A stretch of 13,129 bases of DNA from Verrucomicrobiota bacterium. Its GTDB lineage: Bacteria; Verrucomicrobiota; Verrucomicrobiia; Verrucomicrobiales; Verrucomicrobiaceae. Below are positions 1 through 7,454 of this stretch, piece after piece (the first letter of the stretch is position 1; each line of letters starts with the position of its first letter). Below the pieces are notes generated by a model, which ran no database searches, had not been told where the DNA came from, and was given only the letters and a program-made list of their open reading frames with translations. Where the stretch lies: assembly GCA_009885275.1 (NCBI GenBank), contig VFKY01000323.1, positions 1 to 13,129 on the forward strand, read 5' to 3'. A program made the translations under genes and the position numbers.

Positions 1-683
1 AGATATTCCAGTGCCATGGCGCTGCATTCAAGGTGCCAACCGGGACGCCCCTTGCCCCATGGACTGTCCCAAAAGTTTTCGCCATCGGTATCTTTGTGAG
101 CTTTCCAAAGAACGAAATCCGCTAATGAGTCCTTGGTGTATTCATCACTGTCATTGGCGACTTGCGCGGAACCGAGTTTCAATTCGCGATCTTCCAAATG
201 TGAAAGTTTGCCGTAATCGTGATATGAAGCTACCTTGAAATAGACCGAGCCATCAGAGGCCGCATAAGCGTTTTCCTTGGCGATGAGATCTTCGATCATC
301 TTGATCTGATGTGGGATGTGATCAGTTGCCTTGGGTTCAACATGGGGCGGCAAAAGATTCAGTGATTTGCAGTCGGCATGAAATTGCTCAGTCCAATATT
401 GGGTAAACTCTGGCAGGGTTTGTTTGTTTTTCTGAGAGTCACGAATGGTCTTATCGTCGACATCGGTGATGTTCCTTACATGCAGAGTGGGCGTACCATT
501 AAGTTCAATGACTCGGCGAAAAACATCCTGAGCGAGGAAGGTACGAAAGTTTCCAATGTGTGCTGGTCCATAAACCGTGGGGCCACAGCAGTAGAACCGC
601 AGCGTCTTGCTGTCAGCAGGGAATACCTCCCGCAGAGAGCGAGAGAGGGTGTCGTGTAGTTGCAATGGCTTTTTGACGGACAT
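1..683 (-). CDS. cysS: Cysteinyl-tRNA synthetase, N-terminal part (cut by left edge)
   Basis: This class I aminoacyl-tRNA synthetase charges tRNA-Cys with cysteine in the cytoplasm. Reading the minus strand from the ATG at 683-681 gives about 227 residues before the window ends; the full protein is usually about 460-500 residues, so the anticodon-binding half lies outside. Visible family marks are the zinc-ligand segment YCCGPTVYGP (residues 31-40), the HIGH-type signature in its common HIGN form (42-45), NITDVDDK (71-78), and GRPGWHLECSAMA near 212-224, which carries the second zinc cysteine (C220). The start is chosen because the conserved YCCGPT segment lies about 30 residues in, as is usual. 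No Shine-Dalgarno precedes the ATG (upstream bases are T-rich). It diverges from the MFS gene across a 78-base gap. The identification is secure; only the truncation limits it. Confidence 0.96.
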   Translation of the reverse strand, partial: MSVKKPLQLHDTLSRSLREVFPADSKTLRFYCCGPTVYGPAHIGNFRTFLAQDVFRRVIELNGTPTLHVRNITDVDDKTIRDSQKNKQTLPEFTQYWTEQFHADCKSLNLLPPHVEPKATDHIPHQIKMIEDLIAKENAYAASDGSVYFKVASYHDYGKLSHLEDRELKLGSAQVANDSDEYTKDSLADFVLWKAHKDTDGENFWDSPWGKGRPGWHLECSAMALEY

Positions 684-714
684 AAAAATGATATGATGCG
701 CGATTGAAGAAGAT

Positions 715-744
715 TTGCAAAGAAATGCCAGTGATCTCTTGTAT
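715..744 (+). promoter_or_regulatory. Possible weak promoter for the MFS gene
   Basis: In the 78-base gap between the divergent cysS and MFS genes, TTGCAA (715-720) and TTGTAT (739-744) are separated by 18 bases and lie just before the MFS start at 762. TTGCAA is its own reverse complement, so the same hexamer could serve as a -35 for cysS on the other strand, with TCATAT 18 bases away. Matches to the sigma-70 consensus are poor, so this is a weak inference. Confidence 0.18.
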
Positions 745-761
745 GGCATATCTTTATTTCG

Positions 762-2066
762 ATGCTCGACATTCCGCACAATACCCGTCTTTTTCTCTGG
801 TTTAGACTGCTCTTCAATTGCCGTTTTTACTATCCGGTCTATGCGATTCTTTTTCTCGATTTTGGTTTGAGCATGACTCAATTTGCGGCGCTTAATCTGG
901 CATGGGCATTGAGCATTGTTTTGTTAGAAGTGCCAAGTGGAGCGATGGCCGATGTTCTGGGTCGGCGACGTCTGGTGGTGTTCGCGGCAATGTTGATGGT
1001 GGTAGAGATGGTCATCTTTGCCAGCATGCCTGTTGGGGGCCCCTGGGTCTTTTGGGTATTTCTATTTAATAGGGTCATCAGCGGTGCAGCGGAAGCGTTT
1101 GCCAGTGGTGCGGATGAGGCTCTGGCTTATGACAGTATCGAGCCTGATAAGCGCACGCAGGTATGGCCCATGGTGATGGGGAAATTGAGCCGCTGGATGG
1201 CCTTGGGGTTTATCTTTATCTCACTGGTAGGAGCTTTTGTTTATGATGCCAACAGCATGAATCGCGTGCTTTCTCTGATTGGACTGGATTCTCTGGTGTT
1301 GAGTAAAATCACTACCGTTAAATTTCCCATCTATCTATGTGTGCTGACGGCACTGGCTTGTCTCGCTGTTACATTGCAAATGAAGGAGCTTCCGCGGGAG
1401 GAGTCTCCGCAGAAGTTTGCACAAAGTATAAGGCAGGCGTGGAGGAATATTCTCTCAGCTGGAGGCTGGATTTGGCGTACCCGTGAACCGTTTTTACTGC
1501 TAACGTTGAGCTTCTTTCTTGATAGCATTGTGCGTTTGTTTTACACCGTTGCGAGTAATTACTATCGCTACATCGGTATCGCAGAGGCTTCCTTTGGGAT
1601 CATTTCGGTGGCAGGCTCACTGGTAGCCTTCTTCTCTACGAGCTGGATGGAATGGCTCATAAAAAGACGTTCGGCCAGTTTCAATTTTGGCATGGTGATC
1701 GTCATGATTTCTTGGGGGTTGATGGTGTTGGCTCATCCAATCGCAGGTTGGTGGGGTGTTCTCATGTTGGCGCCACTGCTATTATCCATGCGATTTTTTC
1801 AGTTCTTTCTTTCGCACTACCTCAACGAAGTTACTGATTCAGCGCATCGAGCCACGGTGCTAAGCTTTAAGGGGCTCACTTCAAATCTTGTTTACGGAAC
1901 GTTGACCATGCTTTTTGGCTGGCAAACAGCGTGGCTCTCGGGACACATGCATCTCGGCAATGATAACCTTGAGGTCTTTGCGAAAGCTCTGACGTGGTGG
2001 CCCTGGTATTTTGCGGGAACCATGGTGGTCTATCTCGGGATGAGAGTAGCGCGTTCTAAAACTTGA
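762..2066 (+). CDS. Major facilitator superfamily transporter
   Basis: A 434-residue polytopic inner-membrane protein, the normal length for a 12-helix MFS carrier. Hydrophobic segments alternate through the whole chain. The loop between helices 2 and 3 has the MFS signature GAMADVLGRRR (residues 60-70, pattern GxxxDxxGRR), directly after the helix-2 segment LLEVPSGA. A second recognisable motif, SGADEALAYDS (115-125), is typical of MFS proteins annotated as drug or metabolite permeases of unknown substrate. Between helices 5 and 6 there is a longer extramembrane stretch (about residues 160-188), and the central loop (208-230) is charged. The substrate cannot be inferred. The start at 762 has no Shine-Dalgarno but places the first helix close to the N terminus, as expected. 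It is apparently monocistronic, with leuA 246 bases downstream. Confidence 0.9.
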   Translation: MLDIPHNTRLFLWFRLLFNCRFYYPVYAILFLDFGLSMTQFAALNLAWALSIVLLEVPSGAMADVLGRRRLVVFAAMLMVVEMVIFASMPVGGPWVFWVFLFNRVISGAAEAFASGADEALAYDSIEPDKRTQVWPMVMGKLSRWMALGFIFISLVGAFVYDANSMNRVLSLIGLDSLVLSKITTVKFPIYLCVLTALACLAVTLQMKELPREESPQKFAQSIRQAWRNILSAGGWIWRTREPFLLLTLSFFLDSIVRLFYTVASNYYRYIGIAEASFGIISVAGSLVAFFSTSWMEWLIKRRSASFNFGMVIVMISWGLMVLAHPIAGWWGVLMLAPLLLSMRFFQFFLSHYLNEVTDSAHRATVLSFKGLTSNLVYGTLTMLFGWQTAWLSGHMHLGNDNLEVFAKALTWWPWYFAGTMVVYLGMRVARSKT

Positions 2067-2109
2067 ACTATCGCCGAGCAAGGCTTTGAGCTTTATAAAT
2101 CCTGTTGAA

Positions 2110-2261
2110 CATGAGGCTTCCTATGTTTAGGTTGGAATATTCAATGAGTCGCCTTGTGAACAGCGGTAATCTCTTAAGCCTCCTTCTAGGGTTGGCCTCC
2201 CACTGATTTCACACCCACCGCCAATGGCGGATCACCTCGAAGCCCCCTCATTTGCCTCATG
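2110..2261 (+). promoter_or_regulatory. leuA leader region with two mutually exclusive pairings
   Basis: Two complementary pairs share one arm. CATGAGGC (2110-2117) is the exact complement of GCCTCATG (2254-2261). The overlapping GAGGCTT (2113-2119) is the exact complement of AAGCCTC (2176-2182), which lies inside the run of Leu codons. A ribosome stalled on those codons would block the shorter pairing and leave the longer one free. A small hairpin CCGCC-AAT-GGCGG (2218-2230) sits 11 bases after the leader stop. No GC-rich stem followed directly by a T tract is present; the T-rich stretch at about 2293-2306 has no stem before it. Pairs of this length occur by chance at this scale, so the evidence is suggestive only. 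Confidence 0.25.
2144..2206 (+). CDS. Candidate leucine leader peptide upstream of leuA (20 aa)
   Basis: A short frame in the leuA 5' region encodes MSRLVNSGNLLSLLLGLASH and stops at 2204-2206, 106 bases before leuA. Seven of its 20 residues are leucine, and six of eight successive codons (2171-2194: CTC TTA AGC CTC CTT CTA GGG TTG) are Leu codons. A run of codons for the pathway's end product just before the biosynthetic gene is the hallmark of ribosome-mediated attenuation, as in the enterobacterial leu leader. An in-frame ATG at 2111 would extend it to 31 residues with nine leucines. The 2144 start is preferred because it has GGA about 7 bases upstream, within TTGGAAT, the same heptamer that precedes the argS ATG. 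No classic terminator follows, so this remains a hypothesis; a chance Leu-rich stretch is the alternative. Confidence 0.38.
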   Translation: MSRLVNSGNLLSLLLGLASH

Positions 2262-2312
2262 ACCCGTAGTTGTCAAAGGCCCTAATTCCCCCCATTTTAA
2301 TTTTATCATTCC

Positions 2313-3998
2313 ATGTTCTCTCAACCGTCCCAGAAGTATCGTCCGTTTCCACCTGTTGCATTGTCTAATCGTCAATGGCCCAGTCGCGTCCTGACCAAAG
2401 CTCCCATCTGGAGTAGTGTTGATCTTCGTGACGGCAATCAGGCTCTGGCGGTGCCGATGAACGTTTCCCAGAAATTGGAAATGTTCGATGCGTTGGTGAA
2501 GTGCGGATTCAAGGAGATCGAGGTGGGGTTTCCATCTGCTTCGAATACGGAGTTTGCTTTCAACCGTTGCTTGATCGATGACCAACGCATTCCTGATGAT
2601 GTCACCATACAAGTTTTGGTTCAAGCTCGGGAAGACCTGATTGAGCGCACGGTTGAATCGTTAATCGGCGCAAAGAGTGTCATCATTCATCTCTACAACT
2701 CCACCTCTCCAGCGCAGCGTAAGTATGTGTTTGGATTGGAGAAGTCGGATATTTTGAATATGGCAGTGCGTGGCGCTCAATGGATCAAGGATCGTCTTCA
2801 CAAATTACAGGGCACCAAGGTGACCTTACAATATTCGCCAGAGAGTTTTTCCGCCACAGAAGTGGAGTTTGCCAAGGAGATATCCGAAGCGGTGATGGAT
2901 GTCTGGCAACCAACGCCAGAGCACAAGATGATCCTAAATTTACCGGATACGGTCGAAGTTGCGATGCCCAATGTCTATGCGGATCAGATCGAATGGATGT
3001 GCACGAATATCAAGAATCGCGATTCGCTTATCATCAGTTTGCACACGCACAATGACCGAGGCACAGGCACCGCAGCCACTGAGTTGGGATTACTGGCGGG
3101 AGCTGATCGTGTCGAAGGCACCTTGTTCGGCAATGGCGAGCGCACCGGAAATCTCGATATTGTACAAGTGGCGATGAATCTCTATATGCACGGTATTTCA
3201 CCGAATCTTGATTTCTCAAATTTGAATGGATTGCGTGAAGTATATGAACGTTGCACCGGCATGACAGTGCCGGCACGCCAACCCTACTCGGGTGAATTGG
3301 TCTTCACTGCCTTTAGTGGATCTCATCAGGATGCAATTAAAAAGGGGCTGACTGCTTGGGAAAAACAAGGTGGCCCATGGGATGTGCCCTATCTCACTAT
3401 TGATCCTAAAGATATTGGCCGTGAGTATAGCGAAGTCATTCGGGTCAACAGTCAGAGTGGTAAGGGTGGAGTGGCATACCTGTTGGAAAGTGAGTTCGGA
3501 ATTGAGCTTCCCAAGGATCTCCAGCGTGAATTTGGTCCATTAGCCAATGATGCTGTAGATCAGTTAGGTCGCGAGGTTACAGCTGCTGAACTCAAGGCCA
3601 TGTTCTGGAAAGAATACATGGAGCGTCAACAACCCTATGCTTTGAAGCATTTCCATGCTGACGGCACGGGGGGTGTTTTTCGTTGTCGAGCCAGCGTCTT
3701 CATCAATGGAGTGGAGACTTCGCTGACAGGAGAGGGGAATGGGCCGGTGGCGGCGTTTGTGCAAGCGTTGCAGGAAAATGGCACTCCCTCCTTTGAGATC
3801 ACTTCTTACAAGGAGCATTCACTCGGCGCTGGAGCGGAAGCTAGCGCCATTTCATATATTCAAATAAAACTAGCTAATGGAAAAACACCTTGGGGCGTTG
3901 GTGTGGATACTAATATCGAACTGGCTTCCATCAAGGCAGTGCTAAGCGCAGTGAATCGCGCTGTAGAGCGCACCTTGGGTGTGATAGGAGCGCGTTGA
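2313..3998 (+). CDS. leuA: 2-isopropylmalate synthase (long type)
   Basis: Catalyses the first committed step of leucine synthesis, condensing acetyl-CoA with 2-oxoisovalerate to give 2-isopropylmalate, in the cytoplasm. The 561 residues match the longer LeuA type (about 550-600). The N terminus KYRPFPPVAL with WPSRVLTKAPIW is typical. The catalytic TIM barrel shows the metal-binding DLRDGNQ (37-43), HTHND (244-248) and GNGERTGN (273-280). The C-terminal part from about residue 445 is the LeuA allosteric domain, which senses leucine, and includes GEGNGPVAAF (473-482). The start fits the family N terminus and has no Shine-Dalgarno. It stands alone, with no leuB, leuC or leuD beside it. A leucine-rich leader frame precedes it, suggesting transcriptional attenuation on top of feedback inhibition. 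It converges on the small gene at 4022-4231 with 23 bases between stops. Confidence 0.97.
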   Translation: MFSQPSQKYRPFPPVALSNRQWPSRVLTKAPIWSSVDLRDGNQALAVPMNVSQKLEMFDALVKCGFKEIEVGFPSASNTEFAFNRCLIDDQRIPDDVTIQVLVQAREDLIERTVESLIGAKSVIIHLYNSTSPAQRKYVFGLEKSDILNMAVRGAQWIKDRLHKLQGTKVTLQYSPESFSATEVEFAKEISEAVMDVWQPTPEHKMILNLPDTVEVAMPNVYADQIEWMCTNIKNRDSLIISLHTHNDRGTGTAATELGLLAGADRVEGTLFGNGERTGNLDIVQVAMNLYMHGISPNLDFSNLNGLREVYERCTGMTVPARQPYSGELVFTAFSGSHQDAIKKGLTAWEKQGGPWDVPYLTIDPKDIGREYSEVIRVNSQSGKGGVAYLLESEFGIELPKDLQREFGPLANDAVDQLGREVTAAELKAMFWKEYMERQQPYALKHFHADGTGGVFRCRASVFINGVETSLTGEGNGPVAAFVQALQENGTPSFEITSYKEHSLGAGAEASAISYIQIKLANGKTPWGVGVDTNIELASIKAVLSAVNRAVERTLGVIGAR

Positions 3999-4046
3999 AC
4001 TTTCTGTGAGGAGCTCCACGCTTAAGCACGCTTGGAAGCGCGCTCT
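3987..4046. other. Inverted repeat spanning the convergent gene ends
   Basis: GAGCGCG (3988-3994) and CGCGCTC (4039-4045) form a perfect 7-bp inverted repeat, extendable with wobble pairs. It brackets the 23-base gap between the leuA stop (3996-3998) and the small gene's stop (4022-4024, minus). The interior holds the palindrome GGAGCTCC (4010-4017). No T tract follows on either strand, so this is at best an atypical bidirectional terminator, and it may be coincidence. Confidence 0.2.
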
Positions 4047-4231
4047 ACCTTCGTTGATTCGCGCCATTCTTCTCGGTGATTGATGACCCAGTCGGTGAGA
4101 GCGCGCTCAAAGCCGATGTCTTCGTAGGCTTTTTGGCTTTCAATCCACTTGTGTCGAAGAATTTCCTCACGTTCGGCGAGAAATTTTTCGTAGTAGTTGA
4201 TAGAGCGATCGTTGTTGGAGGGGGCGGACAT
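4022..4231 (-). CDS. Small conserved-looking protein coupled to argS (69 aa)
   Basis: A 69-residue, highly charged protein without signal peptide or membrane segment, predicted to be mostly helical and cytoplasmic. Its ATG (4231-4229) lies 6 bases after the argS stop (4240-4238), so it is very likely co-transcribed and translationally coupled; it has no Shine-Dalgarno of its own. The middle carries a patterned segment, HKWIESQKAYEDIGFERALTDW (residues 27-48, shown here by its landmarks HKW at 27-29 and DIGFERALTDW at 38-48). This resembles short proteins and C-terminal segments annotated as DUF4032, but that link is from memory and uncertain. That it is real is supported by tight operon spacing, natural amino-acid composition and the convergent arrangement with leuA. 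Its function is unknown; a role with ArgS or tRNA is only guilt by association. Confidence 0.72.
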   Translation of the reverse strand: MSAPSNNDRSINYYEKFLAEREEILRHKWIESQKAYEDIGFERALTDWVINHREEWRESTKVERASKRA

Positions 4232-4237
4232 GACGGG

Positions 4238-5989
4238 TTACATTCTTTCAGTGGTCTGAATACCGAGGAGATCAAGACCCTTTTTAAGGATGCGTGAGGT
4301 TACTTCGCAGAGCACGAGTCGAGTATTGCGAACGGTTCCCTCGGAACGAAGTACGGGGCAGGCTTCATAGAATGAGTGGAAGGTGTTGGCGAGTTCGTAA
4401 ACGTATTGAGCGAGAAGATTCGGACGGAAATCAACGAGTACGTCATGCACGATCTCGCCGAATTGTGCGAGTTTCACCGTGAGGATGCGTTCTGCATCTT
4501 CCGTAATTTCGCAGGTCGGGTCTAGGGTGACCGCGCCATCCAGTTTGCGGAAGATGCTCCTAGTCCGGACATAGGCATTGATGAGATAGGGGGCCGTGTT
4601 TCCCTGCAGGGCGAGCATCTTATCCCAAGAGAACTTATAGTCGGTCATGCGGTGCTGGCTGAGTTCGGCATACTTCACGGCAGCGATACCGATGAATTCA
4701 GCAATTTTAGCTTTTTCATCGTCACCAAGTTCACGCTCGGCCACGACGACACCAGCGCGCTCGACAGCTTCCTCGAATACTTCAATCAAGCCCACACTTT
4801 CACCGGAACGAGTCTTGAACATTTTTCCATCGGGCCCCAAAATGCTGCCGAAGGCAATATGTATCATGCGTACTTTTTTACCGCGCCGATGCGTTGCTTC
4901 AAAGACTTGGCGGAAGTGCAATTGTTGCGGTGCGCCGACGACATACCAGATTTCATCCGCTTGCCATTCGCGGATGCGATGGTCGATGGTCGCAAGGTCG
5001 GTCGTGGCGTAAAGAAATCCACCATCGGTTTTACGCACAATGCAGGGAGCTGGCTCCCATTTGCCGTCTCGATTGATGAGGAAGGGATCTTCTTCTGGTT
5101 TTTTCAGGCCATCGGAAAAGATGCACGTGGCACCATCGCTGATACGGGCAATGCCTTCGTTGAGTAGGTTTTCTACTAGCGGCGCGAGCCGATCATTGTA
5201 AGCGCTCTCGCCAAGGTAGTGATCAAAGTGAATCCCAAGACGCGAGTAGATTTCGTGAAGTTGATCGAGTGTTACTTTCACACACTGTTGCCAGATACCA
5301 AGGTTCTCCGCGTCGCCTTGTTGGAGCTTTACCAATTCCGTTTTACAGGAGGTAAGGATAGACTCATCAGCTTTTGCTTCCGCATTGACCTCACGATAGA
5401 CTCTCACCAATTCTTGAATGGCATCCTTTTGTAAAGCTTCCTGATTGAGACGAGTTTTCCACCCGTGAATGATCATGCCAAACTGCGTGCCCCAGTCCCC
5501 GATATGATTGTCGGTGATGACATGGTGGCCGGCAAATCGAGCGATGCGCGCTAGACTATCGCCGAGAAAGGTACTTCGGATGTGACCGACGTGCATCGGT
5601 TTGGCGATGTTTGGAGCACTAAAGTCGATGACAATTCGTTGTGGAATATTCACAGCGGGGACTCCAAGTCGATCGTCATTGATAAGCGAGGAAAGCCGTT
5701 GAGCCAGTGTCTCCTTGGTTAGACGGAAATTCAGGAAGCCTGGACCGGCAATTTCTGGTTTTTCACAAAGATCAGCCACATCAAGATGCTCTATCAAGGT
5801 GGTGGCAAGTTGCCGAGGATTTATTTTTAAAGCCTTTGCCATCACCATTGCGGCATTGCTTTGATAGTCACCGAATCGCGAATCACTGGCCTGCCCGACT
5901 TCAATGATGAGGCCTTCAGGTGGGGTGATATTGGCCTTTAGAAAAGCGGCAAGAAGGCGTTCGGAGAGAAGTTGACGATAGGTGGGCAT
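4238..5989 (-). CDS. argS: Arginyl-tRNA synthetase
   Basis: Class I synthetase that charges tRNA-Arg with arginine in the cytoplasm. From the ATG at 5989-5987 it has 583 residues, normal for the family. Seen in order: the N-terminal additional domain with RFGDYQSNAAM (39-49) and GPGFLNF (82-88); the catalytic core with SAPNIAKPMHVGH (124-136), the HIGH-equivalent being HVGH (133-136); GDWGTQFG (164-171); YATTDLATI (327-335); the KMSKS-like loop KMFKTR (389-394); and the C-terminal helical anticodon-binding domain with SQHRMTDYKFSWDKML (444-459). An in-frame ATG 13 codons upstream (6028) is possible, but MPTYRQLLSERL aligns with usual ArgS starts, and GGA lies about 6 bases before it. It is the middle gene of an operon: the nadD-nadK fusion ends 57 bases upstream and the small gene follows after 6 bases. 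Confidence 0.97.
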   Translation of the reverse strand: MPTYRQLLSERLLAAFLKANITPPEGLIIEVGQASDSRFGDYQSNAAMVMAKALKINPRQLATTLIEHLDVADLCEKPEIAGPGFLNFRLTKETLAQRLSSLINDDRLGVPAVNIPQRIVIDFSAPNIAKPMHVGHIRSTFLGDSLARIARFAGHHVITDNHIGDWGTQFGMIIHGWKTRLNQEALQKDAIQELVRVYREVNAEAKADESILTSCKTELVKLQQGDAENLGIWQQCVKVTLDQLHEIYSRLGIHFDHYLGESAYNDRLAPLVENLLNEGIARISDGATCIFSDGLKKPEEDPFLINRDGKWEPAPCIVRKTDGGFLYATTDLATIDHRIREWQADEIWYVVGAPQQLHFRQVFEATHRRGKKVRMIHIAFGSILGPDGKMFKTRSGESVGLIEVFEEAVERAGVVVAERELGDDEKAKIAEFIGIAAVKYAELSQHRMTDYKFSWDKMLALQGNTAPYLINAYVRTRSIFRKLDGAVTLDPTCEITEDAERILTVKLAQFGEIVHDVLVDFRPNLLAQYVYELANTFHSFYEACPVLRSEGTVRNTRLVLCEVTSRILKKGLDLLGIQTTERM

Positions 5990-6046
5990 GAGGATTCCAA
6001 TAAAATGAGCAAGCGGCGAATTAAGCACAGATCAGAGCCATGTGCA

Positions 6047-7426
6047 TTATCGCATGAACTGAATAGCTGCAATTTTTTCAGCCATGTCGCGATTGGCGAG
6101 AAAAGCAATTTCTACGGTGGCGGCGCGACTGAGTCGAGCTCGTAGAGCCCGAACCTTGCCTTGAGCGATGCCATCTACGTAGGCAATCACCGGACGAAAA
6201 TGAGGCTCAAGGCACTTGATTTCCACATGAGCATCGGTCGAGAGGAGGGCACTTTTCCAGTTCGCAGGTTCCATGACATTTGATCCCACGAGCAACCATG
6301 CAGGAGTATCGGCAAGGAGCGGTGAAGCCCCCATGCTTCGAGCGTAAGCGGTGCTGCCTGCGGCGGTCGAGACCAGGGCGCCATCACTGACTAATCGCGG
6401 CAGACGTGAAATGCCATTGACGTGTATTTCCAGCCAAGCGCTGAGGCTCGTTGCGCGTTCCACCCAAGCGTCATTAAAAGCATAGGTAGAATGAACCGAT
6501 CCATCCTCTGTTTCGATTTCGACATACAAAAGTGGCAATTGACGGAAGATCACATCTTGCGGAGGAAAGGAGGCTTCCAGCACTTGATCAGGTGCATTCA
6601 TGAGAAAACCTAAATGCCCGGCATTGACACCGAAGAAGGGCATGCGTTTTCTCCAATGCTCTCGTATGGCGCGAAGCATGGTGCCGTCACCACCGAGCGC
6701 TAAAATAAAATCGGGATTCCCCCCAAGAGAATGTTCCGAGAGTTGTTTACCCCACTCTAGGGCTTTAGAATTGCGTGCATCCGTTACAATTTGGCAATGA
6801 GTGTCGCTCAGTGAGCCTCGTGACCAAGTTGCTGGATTGGTTCCTCGATACAAGCCATAACGCTCGATGTAAGCATGAGCGCGCTCATCAAGTAAATGTT
6901 TGGCGTTTTGACCATACAATAAAAGGTCGCGAATTTTAGTGCTCGATTCTTCAAGCTCGAGTGAGAAAAATTCATGATGAGGGGGGAGATCATCCGTATC
7001 GAGCTCGTGTCCAGGGCGAGTCAGCACGGCGAATCGACTGCTTTGCCACATTTCAGCGCCATGTGCCCATCCTGTTTGTATTGCCGATTGATTTTGAGCA
7101 CCCCCAGCAAGCCAGTCTGCACCGACCACATGCCATATTTCGCCTAGAGGGGCATAATGTATCTCTAAGGCGTGATTTCTGGTGAACGTGTCCTGCTCTA
7201 GGTCGAATAAATCAACGGTCACTCGATCCAGCCCATTGAAGGTAATGTCCGCGAGGGTGGCGCGAAAGACGGCCGGCACTGTGTTTATTTCAGGCTTATC
7301 AGGACGCGGGCCACAAGGTACCACTCGCACCTCATCGAAATGCTGCGCCAACATCTCAGCAATACGACGGTGGTGCAGTCCTGGTGGGTTAAAGCTTCCT
7401 CCAAAGAGGGCGATGCGTCGGGGCAT
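6047..7426 (-). CDS. nadD/nadK: NadD-NadK fusion: nucleotide adenylyltransferase plus NAD kinase
   Basis: One uninterrupted 459-residue frame carries two enzymes of NAD(P) synthesis. Residues 1 to about 195 are a nicotinate/nicotinamide mononucleotide adenylyltransferase: GGSFNPP (9-15), VVGADWL (100-106), AVLTRPGHE (133-141), the ESSTKIRD motif (160-167) and YIERYGLY (186-193). Residues from about 208 to 459 are an NAD kinase with a short N-terminal lobe: GGDGT (245-249), VNAGHLGFL (267-275), ND (318-319, where NE is usual), and DGALVSTAAGSTAY (348-361). The family's HxGH nucleotide-binding signature reads GLHH (16-19): the second His is kept, the first position is Gly. NadD normally makes deamido-NAD, which needs NadE before NAD kinase can act, so direct channelling would require NMN as substrate. 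The start at 7426 precedes a beta-strand and the GG motif as expected; no Shine-Dalgarno. First gene of the argS operon. Fusion is seen directly; substrate choice is open. Confidence 0.92.
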   Translation of the reverse strand: MPRRIALFGGSFNPPGLHHRRIAEMLAQHFDEVRVVPCGPRPDKPEINTVPAVFRATLADITFNGLDRVTVDLFDLEQDTFTRNHALEIHYAPLGEIWHVVGADWLAGGAQNQSAIQTGWAHGAEMWQSSRFAVLTRPGHELDTDDLPPHHEFFSLELEESSTKIRDLLLYGQNAKHLLDERAHAYIERYGLYRGTNPATWSRGSLSDTHCQIVTDARNSKALEWGKQLSEHSLGGNPDFILALGGDGTMLRAIREHWRKRMPFFGVNAGHLGFLMNAPDQVLEASFPPQDVIFRQLPLLYVEIETEDGSVHSTYAFNDAWVERATSLSAWLEIHVNGISRLPRLVSDGALVSTAAGSTAYARSMGASPLLADTPAWLLVGSNVMEPANWKSALLSTDAHVEIKCLEPHFRPVIAYVDGIAQGKVRALRARLSRAATVEIAFLANRDMAEKIAAIQFMR

Positions 7427-7454
7427 AGCAGATGATGCGCGAGAGTAGAGGAAA

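Noticed and set aside
476..817. 113-codon open frame on the minus strand
   Set aside because: It overlaps cysS in another frame and crosses the divergent promoter gap; the cysS frame shows clear conserved motifs.
2187..2203. T-box-like string near AGGGTTGG
   Set aside because: The T-box core needs AGGGTGGNACCGCG; here a base is inserted and the rest does not match, and no specifier stem is apparent. T-boxes are mainly a Firmicutes feature.
4010..4029. GGAGCTCC and GCTTAAGC palindromes as a terminator
   Set aside because: They have no loop and no T tract, so they cannot form a stable intrinsic terminator by themselves.
4652..5167. 171-codon open frame on the plus strand
   Set aside because: It lies entirely antisense to argS, whose protein is full length with all motifs; the translation shows no family features.
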